Positions 23,060 to 34,400 of a stretch of 64,000 bases of DNA are shown one piece after another. The translations under genes were made by a program, and so were the position numbers. Source of the DNA: Phocoena phocoena (lineage: Eukaryota > Chordata > Mammalia > Artiodactyla > Phocoenidae); contig NC_089232.1 in the NCBI RefSeq assembly GCF_963924675.1, forward strand, positions 46,106,522-46,170,521, in the 5' to 3' direction. Within the stretch, counting starts at the first letter, position 1; each line of letters begins with the position of its first letter. Under the pieces are notes generated by a model that did no database searches, was not told where the DNA came from, and saw nothing but the letters and a program-made list of their open reading frames with translations.

Positions 23060-23815
23060 TAGAAATTTAAGGACAGTTACCACCTTATACCCAGGAGGAT
23101 GGCTACTATAAAAAAATATCAAGTGTTGGAAAGGACGTGGAGAAACTGGGACACTTGTGCCCTATTGGTGGGAATATCAGATGGTGCCCCTGCTGTGGAA
23201 AGCAGTATGGGGGCTCTTTCAAAAGTTAAAAATAGACTCACTCTATGATTCAATGATTCCACTTCTGGGTGTATATCTAAAAGAATTAAAAGAGGGTCTC
23301 GAAGATCTATTTGTACACTCAAATTCATAGCAGCATTATGCACAATAGCTAAAACGTGGACACAATCCAAATGTTCATGGACAGATGAATAAGCAAAATG
23401 TGAGGTATACATACAGTGGAATATTATTCAGCTTTAAAAAGGAAAGGAATTCTGACACATGCTACAACATGGATGAACCTTGAAGATATTATACTAAATG
23501 AAATAAACCAGTCACAAAATGACAAATACTATGTGATTCTATTTACAACAGTTACCTAGAGCAGTCAGATTCACAGAGACAAAATAGAATGGTGGTTGCC
23601 AGGGGCTGTGGGGAGGGAGAGTGGAGGGTTATTGTTTAGTAGGTACAGGGTTTCAGTTTTGCTAGACAAAAAGAATTATGGGGATGAATGGTGGTAATTG
23701 TTGTATAACAATGTGAATGTATTTTATACCACTGAACTGTATATCTAAAAATAGTTAAGATGGTCAACTTCATTATATGTATTTTACCACAATAAAAAAT
23801 TGGAAATAATATTAA
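23060..23815 (+). mobile_element. L1M 3' end (old L1)
   Basis: Old L1 ORF2 C-terminus and 3'UTR: 'tgtgccctattggtgggaat', 'gctgtggaaagcagtatggg', 'attccacttctgggtgtata', 'acagtggaatattattcagc', 'ggttgccaggggctgtgggg', ending near 'ttttaccacaataaaa'. Frames are heavily broken. Confidence 0.88.
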
Positions 23816-23999
23816 TTACTGAAAGAGTAGCTATATAATGTATGACACATACCAACAAAGGGAAAATATAATGCTTTATGAATTCCAATAGAAGAAATAA
23901 AAAGGGAAAATAAAAACAAAGGGACAGGTTAATATCAATACATAGATGAAAATTAGGATGATAGAAGTCAGTAAGATAAATCTCAACACATTATCAGAT

Positions 24000-24776
24000 A
24001 TATTCAAATATCCTGCCTTATGATGATACTAACAAGAGAAAGACCTAGAGCAAAACCATGCAGAAAATTTGAACATAAAGGGATAAAAAAGAATATATCA
24101 GGGAAGTCTGAATTAAAAGAAAGCTACTGTGTCAAAATTAATATTAGGCAGAATAAAATTTAAGGCAAAAATCATGTATAAGAATAAGTAGTTACTATAT
24201 ACTAATACAAATTAATCTACCAAGAATATAAAACAGTTATATACTTGGCATCATTCTGGTTATTGAGGAGTAAAAGTGAACAAAGAGCCAAAAATTCCTG
24301 CCCTCGTGGACAGAACACAGGCAAATTTGAAAAATACACAATCATAGTGGGAGATTTTATCACACCTCTATGAAATTGAGAGGAAAAAATTAGAAGGATT
24401 TAGAGTGTTTAAACAAGAAAACTAGTGAGCCTGATCTAAAATATATTTAAAATTCTATATCCCCTTTGTAAAGATATATATTCTTTCAAGTGCCCATAGA
24501 GCAAAAAACTAAATAACTTGGAATAAATTGAACAAAAGTACTTAAGGTTCTTACTGAGAAAAATATATTATTGAAGGAGATTTAAAAAATCTGATTAAAT
24601 GGAAATATATAGTCATGTATGTGGTCACTTAATGTGAAAAGTATCACTTAATTAACCTATACATTTAATTTAGCTTCTATTTATATCCTCACAGGAACTT
24701 TCCCGGACAAACTGATACTAAAATGTACATTGAAGAGCATAAAGCCAAGTACAATTAAGGCAGTTTTGAAGGGGAT
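24000..24776 (+). mobile_element. Probable L1M/HAL1 fragment
   Basis: Weak but collinear resemblance to old L1 ORF2 endonuclease-region sequence ('atcatagtgggagattttat' beside 'ccacctaacaacagag'-type context). It ends where an MLT2-type LTR was inserted. Confidence 0.4.
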
Positions 24777-25249
24777 GTATTAGTCAGAGTTCTCCACAGA
24801 AACAGAACCAATAATATATAGTCATAGGAAGAGATTTATTATAAGGAATTGGCTTATGCTGAGAAATCCCATGATCTGCCATGTGCAAGCTGGAGACTCA
24901 GGAAATCTGGTGGTTTAATTTCAGCATAAATTCAAAGGCCTGAGAATCAGGGGAGTTGATAGTACAAATCCCAGTCCAGGGGCATGATGAGACTCATATT
25001 TCAGTTCAAACAGGCAGACAGGAAGCAAAAGGGGCAAATTTCTTCTTCCTCTATCTTTTTGTTCTATTCAAGCCCTCAGCAGATTGGATGATACCTACTC
25101 ACACTGGGGAGATGATCTACTTTACTAAATCCAGCTATTCAAATGCTTATCTCATCAGGAAACACTCTCCCAGACACAGCCAGAAATAATGTTTAATCTG
25201 GGCACCCCTTGGCCCAGTCAAGTTGACACATAAAAGTAACCATTGCAGA
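24777..25249 (-). mobile_element. MLT2-type solo LTR (ERVL)
   Basis: Complement of an ERVL LTR: starts 'tgtattagtcagagttctcc', contains 'gagatttattataaggaatt', 'tctgccatgtgcaagctgga', 'attggatgatacctactcac', 'aaatgcttatctcatcagga', and ends 'gtcaagttgacacataaaag' plus 'taaccattgca'. No internal retroviral sequence is present. The flanks do not show a clear 5-bp duplication. Confidence 0.85.
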
Positions 25250-26257
25250 GAGGAACATGGTAAAGGTTCTTCCCTACCAGACACCAAGGCTAATTATAAA
25301 TTATAGTTATTAAAACAGTGTGGGGAAAATGTGGCATTATTTCAGAGATTAAATAGAATAATGGAAAAGAATAGAGAATTCCTGAAATGAACCATTAAAA
25401 TATGAAATATGACAAATGACAGAGTGACATTATAAATCAATGGGGAAAGACTGGAGCACTTAATAAATGGTACTGGGACAAAGCTTATCTCTGTGGATAA
25501 AAAATAACGTCAAATTCTATCCCATAGACACAAGTATATACACATCCCAAGAAGATGAAAAACGTACATGTGAAAACCAGAATTTTAAAACTTTTAAAAG
25601 AAAATATAGGTTATTTTTATGACCCCATGGTAGGAAAACAATTCTTAGACTAGACACAGTAATCACAAACCATAAAGAATAATATTCACAAATTTGACTA
25701 CATTAGCACTAAAAATATCTGTACAACGATAAATTATAAGCCACACATTGGAGAGATTGAATGATTTTTATCAGAATATATAAAGTAAAAAAAAAAAAAA
25801 AGACCAGAAACTCAAGAGGAAAAAAAGACAAAGTACATAGGCAATTCATGGACAAAGAAAGCTAGGTGGTCAAGCACTATAAGCAAAGACTCTTAGCCTT
25901 GTTGGTAATTAGGGAAATGCAAGCAAAACCACAATGAAATATAATTCCCATCAGATTAGCCTAAAGTACCAAGTCTTATAATACCAACTATTGGCAAGAC
26001 AGTGGAGCAACAGGGCTCCTGGTATGTGTATAAATCGGTTCAATCCTTGCTTCTCTTTACTACAGCCAAGTGACTTTAGGTTTATACCCTAGAGAAACTC
26101 TTCCAAGTGTACTTGAGTACACAGATTTTTGCAGCATTTTGTTTTTTATTTTGGTTATTCAGAAGTTAAAATGAATTGACTGGAGCTCTATGTATCAACC
26201 CGGACAAATCTCAGAAGTTAAATAGAATAAAGCAAGTTTTAGAATATGACATGTGTT

Positions 26258-26489
26258 TAGTTGACACTTGAACAACATAGGCTTAGGAGAGCTGACCCTC
26301 TGAGCAGTGAAAAATCTGTATATAACTTAGAGTAGGACCTTGGTATCCAAGGTTCCTCCATATCTATGGTTCCACATCCCCTGGTTTAACAAACTGAGGA
26401 TTGTGTAGTACCACAGTGTTTACTATTGAAAAAATCCACATAAAACTGTACCTGTGCAGTTCAAACCTGAGTTGTTTCAGGGTCAATTG
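26258..26489. mobile_element. Tigger/MER2-like MITE
   Basis: Inverted termini 'agttgacacttgaacaac' and 'gttgtttcagggtcaatt' are recognisable as decayed terminal repeats of a TcMar-Tigger-type element. Inside are 'gcagtgaaaaatctgtatat', 'aaaaaatccacataaaactg' and a 'tggtatccaaggttcctcca' segment. No transposase is encoded. Confidence 0.75.
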
Positions 26490-26500
26490 TATGTGTATGT

Positions 26501-26534
26501 GTCTGTCTGTCTATCTATCTATCTATCTATCTAT
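26501..26534. repeat. (GTCT)n(CTAT)n microsatellite
   Basis: About three GTCT units followed by about six CTAT units, next to the Tigger-like element. Confidence 0.95.
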
Positions 26535-26895
26535 CGAGAGGGTGATAACATTTATGGAGAATTTTAAATTTATTAAATATTTCTGTATCATTTATAGATA
26601 CATACATATGAGGAAAACTATAAAATGCAGAGAAGTGATTCAAGGTAAATTCAATATGGTGGTTAGTTCTGGGGAGAAAGGAAAGGAGATAGGATTTGGG
26701 AGGATCGCACAAGATGATTCAGCCGTATTTGTGAAGTTTTTGCTTGGTGTTTGATTTACTTTGCTCTGATTTGCTTTGTTTTAATATTTAAAACAAACAT
26801 GGCAAAACATGAAGACTGTTAACATTAGTTGGTATATGAGCATTTATTTTTATTATTTTAGGGTTTTCCGTGTGTTTAAAATATTTCACAATAAA

Positions 26896-27325
26896 TGTAT
26901 AGTGTAAATTTATTTTAATACTGACCTAAAATAAAATGGGGAGCAAGGCAAACTTTCAAGCTAGGTTCTAAAAGTAGATCCAAGAGACTGACTGACTTAA
27001 GAGTTCAAGTGAAAATGTCTCATGGCATTTAGTTAACTGCAAATCTCTAGAGATCAAAACTAAAATAAATGCAGTCGACTCAATTAAAGATAGATTTTGG
27101 GTGAAAAAGAAAGAATTTGGTTGTCCAAATTGGATGGACTAATGGTAGCAGTGACTTCCTTGTTCTTGGAAAGTGTTCAAACAGAACTAGTGACTACAGT
27201 CAGTTTTGTAGGGAAGGGGGTGGTATTTTGGGTGTAAGAGTCAGTAAGATAAGTACTAAGGTCTCTTTCAATGACTTCTGCTAAATATGATCATTTATTC
27301 TTTTACTTTGTTGATTAGACAGGCA
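26896..27325. other. Unannotated gap
   Basis: No gene or clear repeat. The target site of the full-length L1 lies at its right end. Confidence 0.45.
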
Positions 27326-27714
27326 CTTCTTATAGGGTTTTTCTTTTTTTTTAAACATCTTTATTGGAGTATAATTGCTGTACAATGGTGTGTTAGATTC
27401 TGCTTTATAACAAAGTGAATCACTTATACATGTACATATCTTCCCATATCTCTTCCGTCTTGCATCTCCCTCCCTCCCACCCTCCCATCCCACCCCTCTA
27501 GGTAGTCACAAAGCACTGAGTTGATCTCCCTGTGCTATGCGGCTGCTTCCCACTAGCAATCTATTTTACGTTTGGTAGTGTATATATATCCATGTCACTC
27601 TCTCACTTTCTCACAGCTTACCCTTCCACCCTCCCCATATCCTCTAGTCCATTCTCTAGTATGTCTGTGTCTTTATTCCTGTCTTGCCCCTAGATTCTTC
27701 ATAACTTTTTTTTC

Positions 27715-30700
27715 TTAGATTCCATATATATGTGTTAGCATACGATATTTGTTTTTCTCTTTCTGACTTACTTCACTCTGTATGACACACGCTACGTCCA
27801 TCCACCTCACTACAAATAACTCAATTTCGTTTCTTTTTATGGCTGAGTAATATTCCGTTGTGCCATATATTTGCCACATCTTCTTTATCCATTCATCCGA
27901 TGATGTACACTTAGGTTGATTCCATGTCCTGGCTATTGTAAATAGAGCTGCACTGAACATTTTGGTACATGACTCTTTTTGAATTATGGTTTTCTCAGGG
28001 TATATGCTCAGTAGAGGGATTGATGGGCCGTATGGTAGTTCTATTTTTAGTTTGTTAAGGAACCTCCATACTGTTCTCCATAGTGGCTGTATCAATTCAC
28101 ATTCCCACCGACAGTGCAAGAGGGTTCCCTTTTCTCCACACCATCTCCACCATTTACTGTTTGTAGATTTTTTGATGATGACCATTCTGACCAGTGTGAG
28201 ATGATATCTCATTGTAATTTTGATTTGCATTTCTCAAATGATTAATGATGTTGAGCATTCTTTCATGTGTTGGTTGGCAATCTGTGTATCGTCTTGGGAG
28301 AAATGTCTATTTAGGTCTTCCTTCCATTTTTGGATTGGGTTGTTTGTTTTTTTAATATTGAGCTGCATGAGCTGCTTATAAATTTTGGAGATTAATCCTT
28401 TGTTAGTTGTTTCATTGGCAAATATTTTCTCCCATTCTGAGTGTTGTCTTTTCATCTTGTTTATGGGTTCCTTTGCTGTGCAAAAGTTTTTAAGTTTCAT
28501 TAGGTCCCTTTTGTTTACTTTTGTTTTTATTTCCACTTCTTTATGAGGTGGGTCAAAAAGGAACTTGCCGTGATTTATGTCACTGAGTGTTCTGCCTATG
28601 TTTTCCTTTAAGAGTTTGATAGTCTCTGGCCTTACATTTAGATCTTTAATCCATTTTGAGTTTATTTTTGTGTATGGTGTTAGGGAGTGTTTTAATTTCA
28701 TACGTTTACATGTATCTGTCCAGTTTTCCCAGCACCACTTATGGAAGAGGCTGTCTTTTCTCCACTGTATATACTTGCCTCCTTTATCAAAGATAAGGTG
28801 ACCATAGGTGCAGGGGTATACCTCTGGGTTTTCTTTCCTGTTCCATTGATCTATATTTCTGTTTTTGTGCCAGTACCATACTGTCTTGATTACTGTAGCT
28901 TTGTAGTATAGTCTGAAGTCAGGGAGCCTGATTCCTCCAGCTCCGTTTTTCTTTCTCAAGATTGATTTGGCTATTCGAGGTCTTTTGTGTTTCCATACAA
29001 ATTGTGAAATTTTTTGTTCTAGTTCTGTGAAAAAAGCTAGTGGTAATTAGATAGGGATTGCATTGAATCTGTAGATTGCTTTGGGTAGTAGAGTCATTTT
29101 CACATTGTTGAGTCTTCCAATCCAAGAACATGGTATATCTCTCCATCTATTTGTATCATCTTTAATTTCTTTCATCAGGGTCTTGTAATTTTCTGCATAC
29201 AGGTCTTTTGTCTCCTTACGTAGGTTTATTCCGAGATATTTTATTCTTTTTGTTGCAATTGTAAATGGGAGTGTTTTCTTAATTTCACTTTCAGATTTTT
29301 CATCATTAGTGTATTGGAATGCCAGTTATTTCTGTGCCTTAATTTTGTATCCTCCTACTTTACCAAATTCATTGATTAGCTCTAGTAGTTTTCTGGTAGC
29401 ATCTTTAGGATTCTATATGTATAGTATCATGTCATCTGCAAACAGTGACAGTTTTACTTCTTCTTTTCCAATTGGATTCCTTTTATTTCTTTTTCTTCTC
29501 TGATAGCTGTGGCTAAAACTTCAAAAACTATGTTGAATAATAGTGGTGAGAGTGGGCAGCCTTGTCTTGTTACTGATCTTAGTGGAAATAGTTTCCATTT
29601 TTCACCATTGAGGATGATGTTGGCTATGGGTTTGTCATATATGGCCTTTATTATGTTGAGGAAAGTTCCCTCTATGCCTACTTTCTGCATGGTTTTTATC
29701 ATTAATGGGTGTTGAATTTTGTTGAAAGCTTTCTCTGCATCTATTGAGATGATCATTTGGTTTTTCTCCTTCAATTTGTTAATATGGTGTATCATATTGA
29801 TTTGCATATATTGAAGAATCCTTGCATTCCTGGGATAAACCCCACTTGATTGTGGTGTATGATCCGTTTAATGTGCTGTTAGATTCTGTTTGGTAGTATT
29901 TTATTGTGGATTTTTGCATCTATGTTCATCAGTGATATTGGCCTGTAGTTTTCTTTCTTTTTGACATCCTTGTCTGGTTTTGGTATCAGGGTGATGGTGG
30001 CCTCGTAGAATGAGTTTGGGAGTGTTCCTCCCTCTGCTATATTTTGGAAGAGTTTGAGAAGGATAGGTGTTATCTCTTCTCTAAATGTTTGATAGAATTC
30101 GCCTGTGAAGCCATCTGGTCCTCGGTTTTTATTTGTTGCAAGATTTTTAATCACAGTTTCAATTTCAGTGCTTGTGATTAGTCTGTTGATATTTTCTATT
30201 TCTTCCTGGTTCAGTCTCAGAAGGTGGTTCATTTCTAAGAATTTGTCCATTTGTTCCAGGTTGTCCATTTTACTGGCATACAGTTGCTTGTAGTAATCTC
30301 TCATGATCCTTTGTATATCTGCAGTGTCAGTTGTTATTTCTCTTTTTTCATTTCTAATTCTATTGACTTGAGTCTTTTTCCTTTTTTTCTTGATGAGTCT
30401 GGCTAATCGTTTATCAATTTTGTTTATCTTCCCAAAGAATCAGCTTTTAGTTTTATTGACCTTTGCTATCGTTTCCTTCATTTGTTTCTGATCTGATCCT
30501 TATGATTTCTTTTCTTCTGCTAACTTTGGTGTTCTTCTGTTCTTCTCTGATTGCTTTATGTGTAAGGTTAGGTTGTTAATTTGAGATGTTTCTTGAGGTA
30601 GGATTGTATTGCTATAAACTTCCCTCTTAGAACTGCTTTTGCTGCATCCCATAGGTTTTGGGTCATCATGTTTTCATTGTCATTTGTTTCTAGGTATTTT

Positions 30701-31495
30701 TTGATTTCCTCTTTGATTTCTTCAGTGATCAGTTCATTACTAAATAGTGTATTGTTTAGCCTCCATGTGTTTTTTACGGATATTTTTCCTGTAATTGATA
30801 GCTAGTCTCATAGCATTGTGGTTGAAAAAGATACTTGATACAATTTCAATTTTCTTAAATTTACTGAGGCTTGATTTGTGACCCAAGATACGAGCTATCC
30901 TGGAGAATGTTCCATGAGCACTTGAGAAGAATGTGTATTCTTTTGTTTTTGGTTGGAATATCCTATAAATATCAATTAAGTCCATCTTGTTTAATGTGTC
31001 ATTTAAAGCTTGTGTTTCCTTTTTTATTTTCATTTTGGATGATCTGTCCATGGGTGAAAGTGGGGTGTTACTGTTGATTGTGTTACTGTTGATTTCCCCT
31101 TTTATGGCTGTTAGTATTTGCCTTATGTATTGAGGTGCTCCTATGGTGGGTGCATGAATATTTACAATTGTTATATCTTCTTCTTGGATCAATCCCTTGA
31201 TCATTATGTACTGTCCTTCTTTGTCTCTTGTAATAGTCTTTATTTTAAAGTCTATTTTGTCTGATATGATAATTGCCACTCCAGCTTTCTTTTGATTTCC
31301 ATTTGCATGGAATATCTTTTTCCATCCCCTCACTTTCAGTCTGTATGTGTCCCTAGGTCTGAAGTGGTTCTCTTGTGGACAGCATATATATGGGTCTTGT
31401 TTTTGTATCCATTCAGCCAGTCTATGTCTTTTGGTTGGAGCATTTAATCCATTTACATTTAAGGTAACTATCGATATATATGTTCCTATTACCAT
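27715..31495 (-). pseudogene. L1 ORF2 (endonuclease/reverse transcriptase), broken
   Basis: About 1,260 codons from an ATG at 31495-31493 to a stop at 27715, the normal length for L1 ORF2p. The endonuclease begins TLNVNGLNAP, and 'PQENH' stands where other copies have LQETH. The GDFN motif is gone, replaced by a repeated NTINSNT segment, RIDH is RIAR and SDH is FNH, so several metal-binding residues are lost. Reverse-transcriptase motifs are visible: [14 protein letters not shown] near 29740, [13 protein letters not shown] near 29540 and FADD at 29431-29442. A one-base deletion near 29470 puts FADD out of frame with the preceding part, and TAG at 29413-29415 follows it closely. Another stop (AGA to TGA) lies at 28234-28236. 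The protein is inactive. Confidence 0.95.
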
Positions 31496-31553
31496 TTTCT
31501 TAATTGTTTTGGCTTTGTTATTGTAGGTATTTTCCTTTTTTTGTGTTTCCTGC

Positions 31554-32435
31554 CTAGAGAGTTTCCTTTAGCATTTGTTGTAAAGCTGTTTTGGTGGTGC
31601 TGAATTCTCCTATCTTTTGCTTGTCTGTAAAGTTTTTAATTTCTCCATCAAGTCTGAATGAGATCCTTGCTGGGTAGAGTAATATTGGTTGTAGGTTTTT
31701 TTCCTTCATCACTTTAAATGTGTCCTGCCATTCCCTTCTGGCTTGCAGAGTTTCTGGTGAAAGATCAGCTGTTAACCTTATGGGAATTCCCTTGTGTGTT
31801 ATTTTTCCCTTGCTGCTTTTAATATTTTTTCTATTTAATTTTTGAAAGTTTGATTAATATGTGTCTTGGCATGTTTCTCCTTGGGTTTATCCTCTTTGGG
31901 ACTCTCTGCGCTTTCTGGACTTGATTAACTATTTCCTTTCCTATATTAGGGAAGTTTTCAACTATAATCTCTTCAAATATTTTCTCAGTCCCTTTCTTTT
32001 TCTTTTCTTCTTCTGGGACCCCTATAATTCGAATGTTGGTGCATTTAATGTTGTCCCAGAAGTCTTTGAGACTGTTCTCAATTCTTTTCATTCTCTTTTC
32101 TTTATTCTGCTCTGCAGTAGTTATTTCCACTATTTTGTCTTCCAGGTAACTTATCCATTCTTCTGCCTCAGTTATTATGCTATTGATTCCTTCTAGAGAA
32201 TTTTTAATATCATTTATTGTGTTGTTCATCACTGTTTGTTTGCTCTTTAGTTCTTCTAGGTCCTTGTTAAACATTTCTTGTATTTTCTCTATTTTATTTC
32301 CAAGATTTTACCTCATCTTTACTATCATTATTCTGAATTCCTTTTCAGGTAGACTGCCTATTTCCTCTTCATTTGTTAGGTTGGTGGGTTTTTGCCTTGG
32401 TCCTTCATCTGTTGTGTGTTTTTCTGTCTTCTCAT
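31554..32435 (-). pseudogene. L1 ORF1 (RNA-binding chaperone), broken
   Basis: ORF1p coats L1 RNA as a trimer. The ATG is at 32435-32433 (MRRQKNTQQM...), and a TAG at 31556-31554 follows the ETL ending. The middle is open for 147 codons (31831-32274) and shows a charged coiled coil (EELKSKQTVMNNTINDIKNS, then EAEEWISYLEDKI) followed by the RNA-recognition part (IRIIGVPEEEKKKKGTEKIF, then PRHILIKLSKIK). Start and stop lie in one frame and the middle in another, so at least two frameshifts are present, one about 20 codons in and one near 31830. Length, about 294 codons, is slightly short for the family. Confidence 0.9.
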
Positions 32436-32941
32436 TTTGTTTAACTTACTGTGTTTAGGGTCTCCTTTTCACAGACTGCAGGTTCATAGTTCCCGTTGTT
32501 CCTAGTGTCTTTCCCCAGTGGCTAAGGTTGGTTCAGTGGGTTGTGTCGGCTTCCTGATGGAGGGGACTAGTGTCTGTGTTCTGATGGATGAGGCTGGATC
32601 TTGTCTTTCTGGTGGGCACGTCCATATCTGGTGGTGTTTTGGGGGTGTCTGTGGCCTTATTATGATTTTAGGCAGCCTCTGTGCTAATGGATGGGGTTGT
32701 GTTCCTGTCTTCCTAGTTGTTTGGCCTAGATTGTCCAGCACTGTAGCTTGCTGGTCATTGAGGGAAGCTGTGTCTTGGCGTTGAGATGGGGATCTCTTGG
32801 AGATTTTCACCGTTTGATATTACGTTGAGCTGGGAGGTCTCTTGTGGACTAGTGTCCTGAACTTGACTCTCCCACCTCAGAGGCACAGCCCTGATGCCTG
32901 GTTGGGGCACCAAGAGACTTTCATCTACACAGCTCAGAATA

Positions 32942-33003
32942 AAAGGGAGAAAAAAATAGAAAGAAAGAAAGAGAGAGAGAGAGAGGGAGGGAGGGATGGA
33001 GAA
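32942..33003. repeat. Purine-rich GAAA/GA/GGGA repeat in L1 5'UTR
   Basis: GAAA, GA and GGGA units in succession within the L1 5'UTR. The minus strand is a pyrimidine tract. Confidence 0.9.
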
Positions 33004-34367
33004 GATAAAATATAATAAAGTTATTAAAATAAAAAAGAAGAAAAAATATTTTAAAGTAAACAAAATTGAAATGGACAGACAGAACCCTAGGACAAATGGT
33101 AAAAGCAAAGCTATACAGACAAAATCACAAACAGAAGCATACACATACACACTCACAAAAAGAGGAAAAGGGGAAAAAATCATAAATCTTGCTCTCAAAG
33201 TCCACCTCCTCAATTTGGGATGATTTGTTGTGTATTCATGTATTCCACAGATGCAGGGTAAATCAAGTTGATTGTGGAGCTTTAATCCACTGCTTCTGAG
33301 GCTGCTGGGAGAAATTTCCCTTTCTCTTCTTTGTTCACACAGCTCATGGGGTTCAGCTTTGGATTTGGCCCTGCCTCTGCATGTAGGTCGCCTGAGGGCG
33401 TGTGTTCTTCGCTCAGACAGGACAGGGTTAAAGGAGAAGCTGATTCGGGGGCTCTGGCTCACTCAGGCCTGGGGGCGGGAGGGGCACGGAGTGCAGGGCA
33501 AGCCTGTGGCAGCAGAGGCCAGCATGACGTTGCACCAGACTGAGGCGCGCTGTGTGTTCTCCCAGGGAAGTTGTCCCTGGATCATGGGACCCTGGCAGTG
33601 GCGGGCTGCACAGGCTCCCAGGAGGGGAGGTGTGGATAGTGACCTGTGCTTGCAAACAGGCTTCTTGGTGGCGGCAGCAGCAGCCTTAGCGTCCCATGCC
33701 CGTCTCTGGGGTCCACGCTGATAGCCGCAGCTCATGCCCATCTCTGGAGCTCCTTTAAGCTGCGTTCTTAATCCCCTCTCCTTGCGCACCAGGAAACAAA
33801 GAGTCAAGAAAAAGTCTCTTGCCTCTTGGGCAGCTCCAGACTTTTTCCTGGACTCCCTCCCAGCTAGCCATGGCACACTAGCCCCCTTCAGTTTGTGTTC
33901 ACACAGCCAATCCCAGTCCTCTCCCTGGGATCCGACCTCCGAAGCCTGAGCCTCAGCTCCCAGCCCCGCCCACCCCAGCGGGTGAGCAGACAATCCTCTC
34001 GGGCTGGTGAGTGCTGGTCAGCACTGATCCTCTGTGTGGAAATCTCTCCGTTTTGCCCTCCGCACCCCTGTTACCGCGCTCTCCTCCGTGGCTCCGAAGC
34101 TCCCCACTCCGCCACAGTCTCTGGCCGCGAAGGGGCTTTCTAGTGTGTGGAAACCTTTCCTCCTTCACAGCTCCCTCCCACTGGTGCAGGTCCCGTCCCT
34201 ATTCTTTTGTCTCTGTTTTTTCTTTTGCCCTACCTAAGTACGTGCGGAGTTTCTTGCCTTTTGGGAGGTCTGAGGTCTTCTGGCAGCGTTCAGTAGGTGT
34301 TCTGTAGGAGTTGTTCCACATGTAGTTGTATTTGTGGAAAGGAAGGTGATCTCTGCGTCTTACTCTT

Positions 34368-34377
34368 CCGCCATCTT
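34368..34377 (-). promoter_or_regulatory. YY1-type site at the L1 5' end
   Basis: The minus strand reads AAGATGGCGG, 8 to 17 bases from the L1 5' end. It matches the YY1 core (AAGATGG) in both sequence and position with the site known at the start of human L1. Binding is inferred. Confidence 0.75.
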
Positions 34378-34400
34378 GAAGCTCCTTCTTATAGGGTTTT

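Larger units (their letters stand above)
25250..26895 (+). mobile_element. L1M/HAL1 3' end, split by a DNA element and a microsatellite
   Basis: 25250-26257 shows old L1 text ('ggtactgggacaaagcttat', 'catggacaaagaaagctagg', 'taccctagagaaactcttcc'). 26535-26895 carries the terminal part ('tacatacatatgaggaaaac', 'gtggttagttctggggagaa', 'aaaatatttcacaataaa'). The insertion at 26258-26534 separates them. Confidence 0.65.
27342..34384 (-). mobile_element. Structurally full-length L1 LINE (lineage A)
   Basis: Antisense L1 of about 7.04 kb. Reading the minus strand: 5' end 'gagcttcaagatggcgga' at 34384, GC-rich 5'UTR, ORF1, ORF2, lineage-A 3'UTR and a short A-rich tail ending at 27342. A perfect 16-bp target-site duplication, cttcttatagggtttt, lies at 27326-27341 and 34385-34400, so both ends are original and the element inserted in one piece. 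ORF1 and ORF2 carry several frameshifts and stops, so it should not be able to move by itself. Confidence 0.97.
32436..34384 (-). promoter_or_regulatory. L1 5'UTR with internal promoter region
   Basis: About 1.95 kb of 5'UTR upstream of ORF1 on the minus strand. The outer 1.1 kb (about 33270-34384) is the most GC- and CpG-rich part of the window, with clusters such as 'ttaccgcgctctcctccgtg' and 'ctggccgcgaaggggctttc'. In L1s this region holds an internal pol II promoter. A near-duplicate 'catgcccgtctctgg'/'catgcccatctctgg' occurs around 33695-33750. Promoter activity is inferred from family knowledge. Confidence 0.8.

Noticed and set aside
31861..32458. Phe/Ser-rich plus-strand frames of 111 and 93 codons.
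   Set aside because: They are the antisense of L1 ORF1 coding sequence.
32755..33993. Several long overlapping frames (235, 176 and 149 codons) that could be called a host gene.
   Set aside because: They lie wholly inside the 5'UTR of the full-length L1, overlap on both strands and follow its GC-rich composition. They are kept only as L1-related findings.
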